A DNA stretch of 6,136 nucleotides from JAAYZB01 sp937958685 (GCA_036824265.1 DAITAL010000069.1:1-6136), one strand, 5' to 3'; positions 1 through 6,136 are shown, counted from the stretch's first letter. The notes: generated by a model from the letters alone, not told the origin. Program-made: numbers and translations.

Positions 1-172
1 GGTTCACCCGAATGACCGAGTTGAAGGTGAGAATCCGCCGACCCGAGAGCGGTCCGGTGGCCGGGAGACGGGATTCCGCAGCCTGGGAGGGGAGGACCTG
101 GCCAATGGGCCCAGGCAAACAGGAGCCGAGAGTAGTCAGGCCCGCAGTTTTGAGGAAAGTTCGTCGCTTCAT
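1..172 (-). CDS. Tat-exported protein, N-terminal part only (runs off left edge)
   Basis: The first 57 codons are visible and the gene continues beyond base 1. The start ATG (bases 172-170) is preceded 8 nt upstream by AAGGA (185-181 on the minus strand), which is good start evidence. The protein begins MKRRTFLKTAGL, a textbook twin-arginine motif (RRTFLK) followed by a short apolar segment, so export of a folded protein by the Tat system is expected. L15-G16-S17-C18 resembles a lipobox, so it could be a Tat lipoprotein, but this is weak. After about residue 30 the sequence becomes polar, with RRILTFNSVIRVN at the visible end. I do not recognise the family from this much. It lies 147 nt downstream of the oxidoreductase gene in the same direction, so it may belong to the same operon or have its own promoter. 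In this setting secreted enzymes such as sialidase-like or sugar-oxidising proteins are common, but no function is claimed. Confidence 0.8.
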   Translation of the reverse strand, partial: MKRRTFLKTAGLTTLGSCLPGPIGQVLPSQAAESRLPATGPLSGRRILTFNSVIRVN

Positions 173-180
173 GGTGAAAA

Positions 181-185
181 TCCTT
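181..185 (-). promoter_or_regulatory. Ribosome-binding site of the Tat-signal gene
   Basis: On the minus strand AAGGA lies 8 nt before the ATG at 172. It fixes the start of the partial gene at the left edge, which is otherwise easy to miss because the gene is cut by the window. Confidence 0.6.
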
Positions 186-290
186 TTCTGTTTCACCAAC
201 ATACGCCGCGAACAAGGTACTCTTCATAGATTCGAACCCGGTTGCATGGCAGTTGGGCTTGGCCGGTTTTCGCAAAGCCTTCAACGCCTG

Positions 291-308
291 CACGGCCAGT
301 CTGGCGTG
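291..308 (-). other. Weak inverted repeat just after the oxidoreductase stop
   Basis: CACGGCCAG and CTGGCGTG flank a single T and are near-complementary with one bulged base; the core GCCAGACTGGC is a perfect 11-base palindrome. It starts about a dozen bases after the stop codon of the oxidoreductase gene. A hairpin at this place could be a transcript end or stability element. No T-run follows it on the minus strand, so it is not a convincing Rho-independent terminator. The remaining intergenic bases (173-290) show nothing else I can support. Confidence 0.2.
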
Positions 309-319
309 ACGGACAGAAT

Positions 320-1903
320 TCAGAAACGTTGTTTGGCGGCCACAAGCTTCTCGCGCAGAACCGAATAGGGGACTTCCTGAACGCTGACTCCCTTGTCCAG
401 CGCAACGCCTGCCGCCACCGCCGCGCTCTGCGAGAGCGTCATGAACACCGGCTCCATGCGGATCGAGCCGTGCGCGACGTGCGAAGCCGACACGCAGATC
501 GGCGAGAAGAGGTTTTCGCACTCCCCCTTTCGCGGAATGATCGACCGGTAGGAGATGCCATACGGCTTGGGCGGGACACGCCAGATCACGCCGTCGCTGT
601 TCGCGTGACCGCTCTCGGTGACAAAATGCTGCACGACATGCGAGTCCATGCCGAACGAACCCAGCGCCACGGGGTCGGGCGCAGACCTCCTGCCTTCGCA
701 ATCGTGCTGCGTCATCACGTAATCGCCCACCATGCGCCGCGCTTCGCGGATGTAGATCATCCACGGCCAGCCGCCGTTGTCGGCGAATTCATCCGTCGGC
801 AGGCCGTAGGCCGCCGTCTTCTTGCGGACGGCCTCGGGCACGCGAGGATTGTTCGCCATGGTCCACAGAAAGCCACGGATGTAAGTCTCGTGTTCCTTCT
901 CGATCTCGTGACGACGCTCGTAGCTGGCTTCGGGATAATCCCAGTTCGCTCCGGGCAAGTCCGAGCCGACGGCGTGCATGTTGTTCCAATCCACTTTGCT
1001 CTTCCTGCCCGCCAGCGGCTCAATGAGCGCCGGCAGCCGTTCATCGCCTGCGTCGAAGTTGCGCAGCAGCAGTTCGTGATCCATCTCGCGATAGCCCGCG
1101 GGCTTCTCGATGGGAATGCGAAGCTCCGGATCGGTCGTCAGGCAGACGCGGTAGCAGTATGCCTGAATCCTTCTGTCGCCTTGTCCGTTGGCGAGGCCCT
1201 CGATGCGGAACACATACGGCAGGAGTCCGCTCTTCGGGTCCCCCGGCTTGACGTAGGGATCAACTTCCTCGACGAAATGATCCTTGTCGCCCTGCGTGTA
1301 ATGGACGCGAGGTTTCGTGTCGCCGCGCCGCACGCCCGCCATGTCCTCGCCGTATTGGCTCTCCGGCTCGCGCCCCACCGCGTAGGTGACTCCCGCCGCC
1401 GCCATCAGGTCGCCGACGTAGGTCGCGTCAATGAACATCTTCCCGCGATAGGTCTTGCCGCTAAGCGTGGTGATGGACTCGATTCGCTTGCCATTCATCT
1501 TCACGCCCTTGCCCGGAGCGCGGTCGAGTCTCTCGTTGTAAACCACCGTGACACCGGCGTCTGCGATCATCGTCTCAAAGACCTGCTTGCCCACGCTCGG
1601 TTCGAAACTGCGGACGTAGTCCGTCCCGTAAGCCGCCGCGATGCCGTCGTAAAACTCCGAGGCGATTCCGCCAAACGTGTTCCGCTTGCCGAGAAAATCG
1701 GTCGCGCCGAGCCCGCTCGAACTCATGCCGCCGAGAAAACCCGTGGGATTGACCAGAATGACCGAGCGCCCTTCGCGTTTGACCGCAACAGCAGCGATCA
1801 CAGCCCCGGACGAATCGCCATAGACCACGATATCGTACATGGGCAGTGCGACTCTTGGCGCGAGCAACAGGGCGATGAGGAAGGTCAGAAGGGTTTGTTT
1901 CAT
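320..1903 (-). CDS. Exported FAD-dependent oxidoreductase (FAD_oxidored type)
   Basis: A 527-residue flavoprotein. Residues 1-21 form a Sec-like signal: K2, then a hydrophobic run (LLTFLIALLLAP). It is followed at once by a Rossmann strand and dinucleotide loop, MYDIVVYGDSSGAV (22-35), the counterpart of the YGATPGG-type loop usual in this family. Further family-like blocks are VILVNPTGFLGGMSSSGLG (48-66), FIDATYVGDLMAAAG (158-171), DNGGWPWMIYIREARRMVGD (375-394) and, at the C-terminus, GSIRMEPVFMTLSQSAAVAAG (479-499, quoted here only by its ends GSIRMEPV and SQSAAVAAG). These match the PF12831-like oxidoreductases that PVC bacteria carry next to sulfatases and glycosidases. The physiological substrate is unknown. 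Length is normal and the frame is intact. The start at 1903 is preferred over one 22 codons upstream because it begins with the signal peptide, lies 25 nt after the preceding stop, and sits in an ATGA overlap with a micro-ORF. Its own ribosome site is poor (AAGAG only 2 nt away), which suggests coupled translation. Confidence 0.9.
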   Translation of the reverse strand: MKQTLLTFLIALLLAPRVALPMYDIVVYGDSSGAVIAAVAVKREGRSVILVNPTGFLGGMSSSGLGATDFLGKRNTFGGIASEFYDGIAAAYGTDYVRSFEPSVGKQVFETMIADAGVTVVYNERLDRAPGKGVKMNGKRIESITTLSGKTYRGKMFIDATYVGDLMAAAGVTYAVGREPESQYGEDMAGVRRGDTKPRVHYTQGDKDHFVEEVDPYVKPGDPKSGLLPYVFRIEGLANGQGDRRIQAYCYRVCLTTDPELRIPIEKPAGYREMDHELLLRNFDAGDERLPALIEPLAGRKSKVDWNNMHAVGSDLPGANWDYPEASYERRHEIEKEHETYIRGFLWTMANNPRVPEAVRKKTAAYGLPTDEFADNGGWPWMIYIREARRMVGDYVMTQHDCEGRRSAPDPVALGSFGMDSHVVQHFVTESGHANSDGVIWRVPPKPYGISYRSIIPRKGECENLFSPICVSASHVAHGSIRMEPVFMTLSQSAAVAAGVALDKGVSVQEVPYSVLREKLVAAKQRF

Positions 1904-1932
1904 TGCTCTTGGGCCAGGCAGGACGATGTCAT
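1900..1932 (-). CDS. Ten-codon micro-ORF bridging two genes (possible coupling leader)
   Basis: This reads MTSSCLAQEQ and stops. Its ATG overlaps the stop of the glycosidase-like gene as ATGA (1932-1929), and its TGA overlaps the ATG of the oxidoreductase gene, again as ATGA (1903-1900). A strong GGAGG (1945-1941) stands 8 nt before its ATG, whereas the oxidoreductase itself has no good ribosome site. The geometry suggests that ribosomes end the upstream gene, read the micro-ORF, then restart on the oxidoreductase. The peptide need not have a function. Such overlaps can arise by chance in a 25-nt gap, so this is an inference from layout; conservation in relatives would decide it. Confidence 0.35.
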   Translation of the reverse strand: MTSSCLAQEQ

Positions 1933-4490
1933 CGTTGTGTCCTCCGGAAGACCACCTTCCATGACACATCGCGGTTTTCCTCCGTCCTCAAGGATACTTC
2001 CGCCAGCGGCTCGTCCCCCGCACGAGGCGTGACCTGGATCGCAGCCCCATCGGCTTCGGCCGTGTCTGCCGTGTATCCGTTCAACGCAAGCGTGATGCGA
2101 TAGGTTTCTCCGCCGATCACGGAGGCTGTGCCTGAGAGTGTCTCCGTCGCGTCGTTCCAGCGGGGTTTTGTCACCAGATCCACATATCCCTGCATGAGAT
2201 GCCGGTCGGTGGAGATCCACTGGGGACGATCCTCCGCCGCATGGACCGCGAGCATTCTCGCCTCGCCTGCGGCGAGCGTCTGCCTGATGGCATCCCCGCC
2301 GGCCACCCGGCCCGCGAAACGGTCATTCCAGAAATCGTAGACCAGGTAGGCACGCCCGGCATCCAATCCCATGGCTCCGAAGGCGGTGTTGCCGCTGATC
2401 GGAACCTCGAATGCTCTTGGATCATCACTGACGTTGTAGAGAACGAGTTGGTGCCAGTTTGCCAAGATCGGAAAATCGAAGACCGTCGGTTCGTCGCGGA
2501 CGAACGCATCGAGCGGTCGCGCCGTCAGCGGGCTGGCGTGGAACGGAAAGACACGGCTGAGGTCATGCAAGACTTCAGCGGAGAAGAGCCTGAAACTCTC
2601 GGTCAGCAGCAGCCGTCCGCTGACCACATAACTCATCGTGAGGATCGAGCGGCGCTCGGTTTCGCCGATCAGATGGACATTCCGCCCGTGGCCCGAGCGG
2701 ATCAGGGCCTTGCCGTCCAGATCATAGTTGGTCAGCCGTCGGTTCTTATACCAGCGCATGGCGATGGGAGTCACGAGCCGCGGACTGATCGTGTTCGTAT
2801 CGCCAGCGGTTCTGATCGAGCTGATGAACTCCAGCGTGGCGTCCGATCCCGGGCCGATCCGCTCCTGCAAGTAGGCATTCCGGCCGAGCTGCTCTCTCGC
2901 AATCCGAAAGACATTCCGGTAGGCCTGGGTGGCGGTCGCATAGCGGTCTTCGAAGCCGCCCCGTTCCGCGAAGGCGCGGTCGGGATAGTCGTAAAAGACG
3001 CCTTGGATCCCTGCGGTTTTCAAATTCCGGTTCACAGCGGTCCAATGCTTCAGGAACCCGGGATCGGTGTAGTCATAGGTTTCCTGCCACAACTTGCCAT
3101 ATCCCGGGCTCCATTGGCCCGGATTGTCGTAGTCCGGGATGCCCCTGTCACCGATCACCCAGTGGGGATCGCCGACCTTGTTGCCGTCCTTCTTGATGTA
3201 TTTGTGAGCCTGGTTGTAGAGCATGTGGCCCGGGAATGCCTCGGCGTAATCCTCGCTGCGGATGCCGGGCTGAAAATAGTGAATCGGGATGCCGCCCAGC
3301 TCTCGGATCGCGGTCGCCCACTTGGGCGTGGTTTCATAGGGCTCCTCATAATGCCGCTCAAGGATGCATCGCTCCTTGCGGCCATACATCCGCCAGTGCT
3401 CGTCGTCCCACCAACCCTGCTGGTTGTTCTGCTCGTAGCAGTCGGGAACCAGCCGCACCGCCACCGGCGTATACTTCAGGAACCCGCATTCCGCGATGCG
3501 CCGCATCTCCCTTACGGCGCCGACGGTGCTGTTGGTGGATTCAACGTCGCCGCCAAAATGGTCAACTGCCAGGAACCACATGCACGTTGAAGGAAATTGA
3601 TAGTAGTTCAGGTCGATGCCACGGGCCCGTTGCGTCGTTGCGGCATACGCTTCGAGGGCTTCAAAGGGATTGCGCGTGAGTCCGTCGAGGTAGAAGCGGT
3701 CCGCGGATTGATAGCTTTGGCCGGGATCAACCCGTTTCCCCACCGGATCGTCCGCGTACATGACCAGTCCGCCCCCGGCGATGTGGACGTGTTTGCGGAA
3801 GTCGGCATAAGTCAGCCCGCCCGCAACCAATGATCGCGGCTGTTCCGGGTCGGCGAAAAAACAGAGCACATTGTTCTCCGCACGGATTTCCGATCCCCGG
3901 ACCACCGTCGTTTTCGCAAGGCCGCTGCCCCCGCCGAGCAAGCGCAGCGCATCGGAGGGGCCGCCGGGCAAGAACCGGTCGCCATCGATCACCTCCACCC
4001 GACGGAGCCGGACCGGGCGGACGCCCAAGTTGGTGAAGCCCAGGCCGATCTCAAGGAAGGTCATGCCGGGGTAGAGCGTGAACTGCACCCGCAACTCACC
4101 GCGCCCCGCCACACGACTGACCATCGACAGTGAACTGCCGCCTGTGAAGGAGGTTGGCAGAGCGCCTTCGCCCGTGACCGTGTTGATGCCTCGGGTGCTC
4201 TCGAATCGCAAGGCTGCTGTGTCCGTTTCAAACCCGTCGGGGCCGAGATCGGCCAGCTCGACATAGGGCGCAATCGAGAAACCGATCCGCGAATCGCTCA
4301 CGAGGGGTTCGTCTTGTTGCGCGCTGATCAGATCAAACCGCCCCTGCTGCGGCTTGATGCGGACTTCCAGCAAACCGTTCGTGAGGCGGACCGGTTCCGC
4401 ACTCCATGCATTTGCCGACATGAACATCCCGGCCAAGATGATTTCCATGGCACGGAGCAGGATTCGCGGGTTGCCGTCCTGATGTCTCAT
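1929..4490 (-). CDS. Secreted glycoside hydrolase-like protein, alpha-galactosidase (clan GH-D) type
   Basis: An 853-residue protein with an export signal (residues 1-31, apolar core about 16-29, likely cut after AWSA). The order of regions resembles GH36/GH27-type enzymes: an N-terminal beta-rich domain (about 32-290), a central barrel-like part (about 296-650) and C-terminal beta-rich parts (about 655-853). In the barrel, GVFYDYPD (497-504) sits where a nucleophile Asp is expected (D501), and SSIRTAGDTN (557-566) resembles the acid/base block RTTGD of GH27 enzymes (D564). Near the C-terminus, VYDFWNDRF (717-725), an Ala/Gly-rich LAAGEARML block and STDRHLMQGYVDL (760-772) look like the end of melibiase-like proteins. 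The usual Lys two residues before the nucleophile is Phe here (F499), so galactosidase activity is not assured. The start is supported by GGAGG (4507-4503) 12 nt upstream; an in-frame Met15 lacks a ribosome site. Substrate unknown; the neighbouring sulfatase suggests a sulfated glycan. Confidence 0.75.
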   Translation of the reverse strand: MRHQDGNPRILLRAMEIILAGMFMSANAWSAEPVRLTNGLLEVRIKPQQGRFDLISAQQDEPLVSDSRIGFSIAPYVELADLGPDGFETDTAALRFESTRGINTVTGEGALPTSFTGGSSLSMVSRVAGRGELRVQFTLYPGMTFLEIGLGFTNLGVRPVRLRRVEVIDGDRFLPGGPSDALRLLGGGSGLAKTTVVRGSEIRAENNVLCFFADPEQPRSLVAGGLTYADFRKHVHIAGGGLVMYADDPVGKRVDPGQSYQSADRFYLDGLTRNPFEALEAYAATTQRARGIDLNYYQFPSTCMWFLAVDHFGGDVESTNSTVGAVREMRRIAECGFLKYTPVAVRLVPDCYEQNNQQGWWDDEHWRMYGRKERCILERHYEEPYETTPKWATAIRELGGIPIHYFQPGIRSEDYAEAFPGHMLYNQAHKYIKKDGNKVGDPHWVIGDRGIPDYDNPGQWSPGYGKLWQETYDYTDPGFLKHWTAVNRNLKTAGIQGVFYDYPDRAFAERGGFEDRYATATQAYRNVFRIAREQLGRNAYLQERIGPGSDATLEFISSIRTAGDTNTISPRLVTPIAMRWYKNRRLTNYDLDGKALIRSGHGRNVHLIGETERRSILTMSYVVSGRLLLTESFRLFSAEVLHDLSRVFPFHASPLTARPLDAFVRDEPTVFDFPILANWHQLVLYNVSDDPRAFEVPISGNTAFGAMGLDAGRAYLVYDFWNDRFAGRVAGGDAIRQTLAAGEARMLAVHAAEDRPQWISTDRHLMQGYVDLVTKPRWNDATETLSGTASVIGGETYRITLALNGYTADTAEADGAAIQVTPRAGDEPLAEVSLRTEENRDVSWKVVFRRTQR
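1940..1945 (-). promoter_or_regulatory. Shine-Dalgarno sequence inside the end of the glycosidase-like gene
   Basis: GGAGGA on the minus strand lies within the last codons (Arg-Arg-Thr) of the upstream gene. It is 8 nt (counted from GGAGG) from the micro-ORF ATG at 1932, but 37 nt from the oxidoreductase ATG, too far to serve that start directly. Confidence 0.4.
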
Positions 4491-4502
4491 GGTTCGGTCT
4501 TT

Positions 4503-4507
4503 CCTCC
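4503..4507 (-). promoter_or_regulatory. Ribosome-binding site of the glycosidase-like gene
   Basis: GGAGG on the minus strand lies 12 nt before the ATG at 4490, slightly farther than ideal. It favours that start over the in-frame ATG at 4448, which has no purine-rich site before it. It lies in the 21-nt gap after the sulfatase remnant. Confidence 0.5.
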
Positions 4508-4511
4508 ATTC

Positions 4512-4793
4512 TCACGGATTGCCTCGGGAGCGTTCACCTCGGCTTCGGCCGGACGCCCTGGATTGATCGAACACGGTCTTAAGTTTCTTCACGATCTGCG
4601 GTTGCTCGAAGCAGAGGTTCCGTGTCTCGCCAGGGTCGGTTTCGAAGTTGTAGAGCTGGCCCGGCGCACCGGGCGAGGTGTCGGGGAGCATGAACGGCTT
4701 GAGACCGGGATTGTTATCGTAGCGGTTGCCGCCGGAGCCGGGATGGTCGAGGTGTTTCCCGTGGCCACGACGTATGGAGAGAGTGCGCGGTTT
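4512..4793 (-). pseudogene. C-terminal remnant of a second sulfatase
   Basis: This open stretch of 93 codons has no start codon of its own near its beginning but reads as the tail of an S1-type sulfatase. Recognisable pieces are HLDHPGSGGNRYDNNPG (14-30), MLPDTSPGAPGQLYNFE (35-51), TDPGETRNL (52-60), then EQPQIVKKLK and a basic tail with ASGRSRG. In intact sulfatases the first block commonly reads LRxGxWKYLDHxGSGGN and the later one GQLYNLxxDPGETxNLY. Here the Trp is Gly, the first Tyr is His and the later Tyr is Cys, which suggests decay. Everything before this, including the catalytic Cys motif, metal ligands and most of the fold, is missing. It starts a few bases after the stop of the upstream sulfatase (4799) and ends 21 nt before the glycosidase-like gene, so it is probably what is left of a tandem sulfatase after a deletion. 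An ATG at 4797 in another frame (MKTAHSL, stopping after 27 codons) could be the original start. Confidence 0.75.
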
Positions 4794-4798
4794 TCATT

Positions 4799-6094
4799 TT
4801 AGTCTAGGTCTGCAGGCGGAACGATGAAGCGAGATCCGACTTGGCGCAAACGGTTCAAATGCCGGGCGAGGCGCTCGGCGAGATCGGGCTTCAGTTCGAT
4901 CAGATCCTTTGTCTCCCGGGGGTCGTCGGCGAGGTCGAAGAGTTCGCGTTTTGCTTCCTTGCCTGTCGTCGGATCGACATGGCTGATGTATTTCCATCTT
5001 CCGCAACGCAGCGCCAGGTCTCCCTTACGCGTAGCGTTGATCATCCCCGGACTCGGCTGGCACTCGCCGGTGCCGAGCAGCGCCGGCAGGAAGCTGAAAC
5101 TGTCTTCGGCAGCGTTGTCGGGCAGCGCAAATCCGGTGAGTTCGGCGAGGGTCGCCATTAGGTCAGTCAGGGATATGGTGGCGTCAGAAACCCGGCCAGC
5201 GGCAATCCGCCCCGGCCAGCGAGCGACGAACGGTTCACGGTGTCCGCCTTCATAAGGCGAGTTCTTGGCGCCCCGGAAACCACCGGTTGAGTCGTGGCCA
5301 TTTTGCCCTCTGCCATCGGGGCCATTATCACTGGAGAAGATCAGCAACGTGCGGTCCAAGAGCCCGTGTTTGCGTAAGCTCTCATAGACTTGCCCGACGG
5401 CCCAGTCGGCCAGGGCGTTCATGTCACCGCGCGGCCCTTCCTTGCTCGTGCCGCGGATGAATCCGGGCGCAACCCACGGGATATGGGGTGTGTTCAGGGC
5501 GAAATAGAGGAAGAACGGCTTGCCGGTCTGGTCGGCGGCCCGGCTTTCGATGTAACTCACGGCTTGTTGCGTGAGGGTTTCATCCACCGCCTCGATGGTC
5601 CAACCAGGGGCGACCAAGCCGGGATAGAAGCCGGGCAGGACATTCCATTCATCCGGGTTGAGTCGGTTCGGAATGCCCAGCGTGCGGTCGTCCCTGATGA
5701 AGGCATAGGGCGGATCGGACGATGGGCAGCCAGCGCCGCCGAAGAAGAAATCAAACCCGTGCGCCATCGGCCCATCCTCGAGCGGTTTGGTGAAGTCTAT
5801 GTGAGTTTCATTGGATGTGAAGTCTCCCCCGTAGTTTTTCTTGTTCGGATACTTGAATCCGAGATGCCATTTGCCGATGCAAGCCGTAGCGTAGCCTTGG
5901 CGGCGCAACATCTCCGCGAGGGTCAGACGGTCGCGGTCAACGATGGGCTTTTCATAGGGCATGAGGACAGCGTATCCCGCGGGTGTCCGCCACATGTGCT
6001 GACCCGTCATGATGCCGTAGCGCGTGGGCGTGCAGACCGCACCCCCGGAATGGGCATCGGTGAAGCGAACGCCTTCTTTGGCTAAGTAACTATC
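4799..6094 (-). CDS. S1-type (formylglycine) sulfatase, N-terminus missing or disrupted
   Basis: The open frame gives 431 residues from just before the active site to the stop; about 40-60 N-terminal residues, with the signal peptide and the usual DDLG metal-binding Asp pair, are absent. Signature I is complete: CTPTRYGIMTG, with the Cys codon at 6034-6032 to be converted to formylglycine. Signature II, GYATACIGKWHLG, lies at 39-51 counted from the Met at 6010. Other family residues are TPHIPW (174-179), SSDNG (226-230, metal ligands) and AKNSPYEGG (248-256, conserved Lys). The C-terminal LRCGRWKYISH and ELFDLADDPRETKDL blocks are normal. The enzyme would hydrolyse sulfate esters of a carbohydrate outside the cytoplasm. 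The open frame has no ATG, GTG or TTG before the catalytic Cys: the first Met (6010) would exclude it, so that start cannot give an active enzyme. Upstream lie in-frame stops at 6097-6095 and 6106-6104. Either the gene is broken or the contig edge is wrong. Confidence 0.85.
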   Translation of the reverse strand, partial: DSYLAKEGVRFTDAHSGGAVCTPTRYGIMTGQHMWRTPAGYAVLMPYEKPIVDRDRLTLAEMLRRQGYATACIGKWHLGFKYPNKKNYGGDFTSNETHIDFTKPLEDGPMAHGFDFFFGGAGCPSSDPPYAFIRDDRTLGIPNRLNPDEWNVLPGFYPGLVAPGWTIEAVDETLTQQAVSYIESRAADQTGKPFFLYFALNTPHIPWVAPGFIRGTSKEGPRGDMNALADWAVGQVYESLRKHGLLDRTLLIFSSDNGPDGRGQNGHDSTGGFRGAKNSPYEGGHREPFVARWPGRIAAGRVSDATISLTDLMATLAELTGFALPDNAAEDSFSFLPALLGTGECQPSPGMINATRKGDLALRCGRWKYISHVDPTTGKEAKRELFDLADDPRETKDLIELKPDLAERLARHLNRLRQVGSRFIVPPADLD

Positions 6095-6136
6095 TCAAAA
6101 GGCTCAGGCGATGGAGACGGCGATACCAGAGCAGGC
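6095..6136. other. Unassigned sequence upstream of the sulfatase break
   Basis: These 42 bases should encode the N-terminal part of the sulfatase on the minus strand but do not: the frame has two stops and neither other minus frame resembles a sulfatase N-terminus. One minus frame stays open as a Pro/Ser-rich stretch (VSPSPSPEPFEIVT) ending at a TAG at 6084-6082, overlapping the sulfatase frame. A plus-strand ATG at 6111 with AAAAGG upstream also runs off the edge. The piece is too short to assign. Confidence 0.35.

Noticed and set aside
221..245. tRNA T-loop-like sequence (GGGTTCGAATC on the minus strand)
   Set aside because: The flanking bases cannot form a complete T-stem and no acceptor, D or anticodon arms are visible nearby. 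It is not a tRNA, and there is too little to call an attachment-site remnant.
1904..1969. Longer N-terminus for the oxidoreductase (22 extra residues)
   Set aside because: It would overlap the upstream gene and put polar residues before an otherwise ordinary signal peptide; the Met at 1903 begins the signal directly.
242..2032. Plus-strand open frame of 596 codons
   Set aside because: It lies antisense to the oxidoreductase gene, whose minus-strand frame shows clear family motifs. The plus frame is rich in Arg, His, Ala and Val without recognisable domains, as expected from antisense of GC-rich coding DNA.
2199..3590. Plus-strand open frame of 463 codons
   Set aside because: It is antisense to the glycosidase-like gene, has no recognisable domain or ribosome site, and is compositionally like a shadow frame.
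4712..4797. Short minus-strand frame starting MKTAHSL after the sulfatase stop
   Set aside because: It ends after 27 residues, has no ribosome site and its later part is Arg/Pro-rich frame-shifted sulfatase sequence. It is kept only as a possible original start of the sulfatase remnant, not as a gene.
4314..4802. Plus-strand open frame of 162 codons across the gap between sulfatase and glycosidase-like gene
   Set aside because: The minus strand there reads as a sulfatase tail with many matching family blocks, so the plus frame is its antisense.
6111..6136. Possible plus-strand gene start (ATG reading METAIPEQ, with AAAAGG upstream)
   Set aside because: Only eight codons are visible before the window ends; this cannot be told from chance.

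Overview
The window is a compact minus-strand gene cluster that looks like part of a glycan-degradation locus. Read 5' to 3' on the minus strand (right to left), it holds five parts: a sulfatase whose 5' end is broken or cut off near the right edge, the C-terminal remnant of a second sulfatase, a large secreted protein resembling an alpha-galactosidase-type glycoside hydrolase, an exported FAD-dependent oxidoreductase, and the first 57 codons of a Tat-exported protein that runs off the left edge. There are no genes I would defend on the plus strand; the long plus-strand reading frames are antisense shadows of the minus-strand genes. I see no rRNA, intact tRNA, CRISPR array, insertion sequence or strong promoter.

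The sequence is GC-rich by eye. Clustered S1-type sulfatases, melibiase-like proteins and FAD_oxidored-type flavoproteins with export signals are typical of the PVC group of bacteria (Planctomycetes, Lentisphaerae, Verrucomicrobia/Kiritimatiellae). That assignment is inferred from gene content and style, not from a phylogenetic marker.

Layout: 6095-6136 is sequence I cannot join to the sulfatase, because two in-frame stops separate them. 4799-6094 is the sulfatase, complete from just before the catalytic Cys motif to its C-terminus. 4512-4793 is the decayed tail of another sulfatase. 1929-4490 is the glycosidase-like gene (853 aa) with a well-placed ribosome-binding site. 1900-1932 is a 10-codon micro-ORF that bridges its stop codon to the next start through two ATGA overlaps. 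320-1903 is the oxidoreductase (527 aa). 173-319 is an intergenic stretch with only a weak inverted repeat. 1-172 is the start of the Tat-signal gene.

The likely common theme is outer-compartment breakdown of a sulfated glycan: the sulfatase would remove sulfate esters, the glycosidase-like protein would cleave or bind the sugar chain, and the flavoprotein would oxidise an unknown substrate. The substrate cannot be read from the sequence. The items most worth a second look are the two damaged sulfatase loci, the coupled micro-ORF junction, and the unusual active-site region of the glycosidase-like protein.
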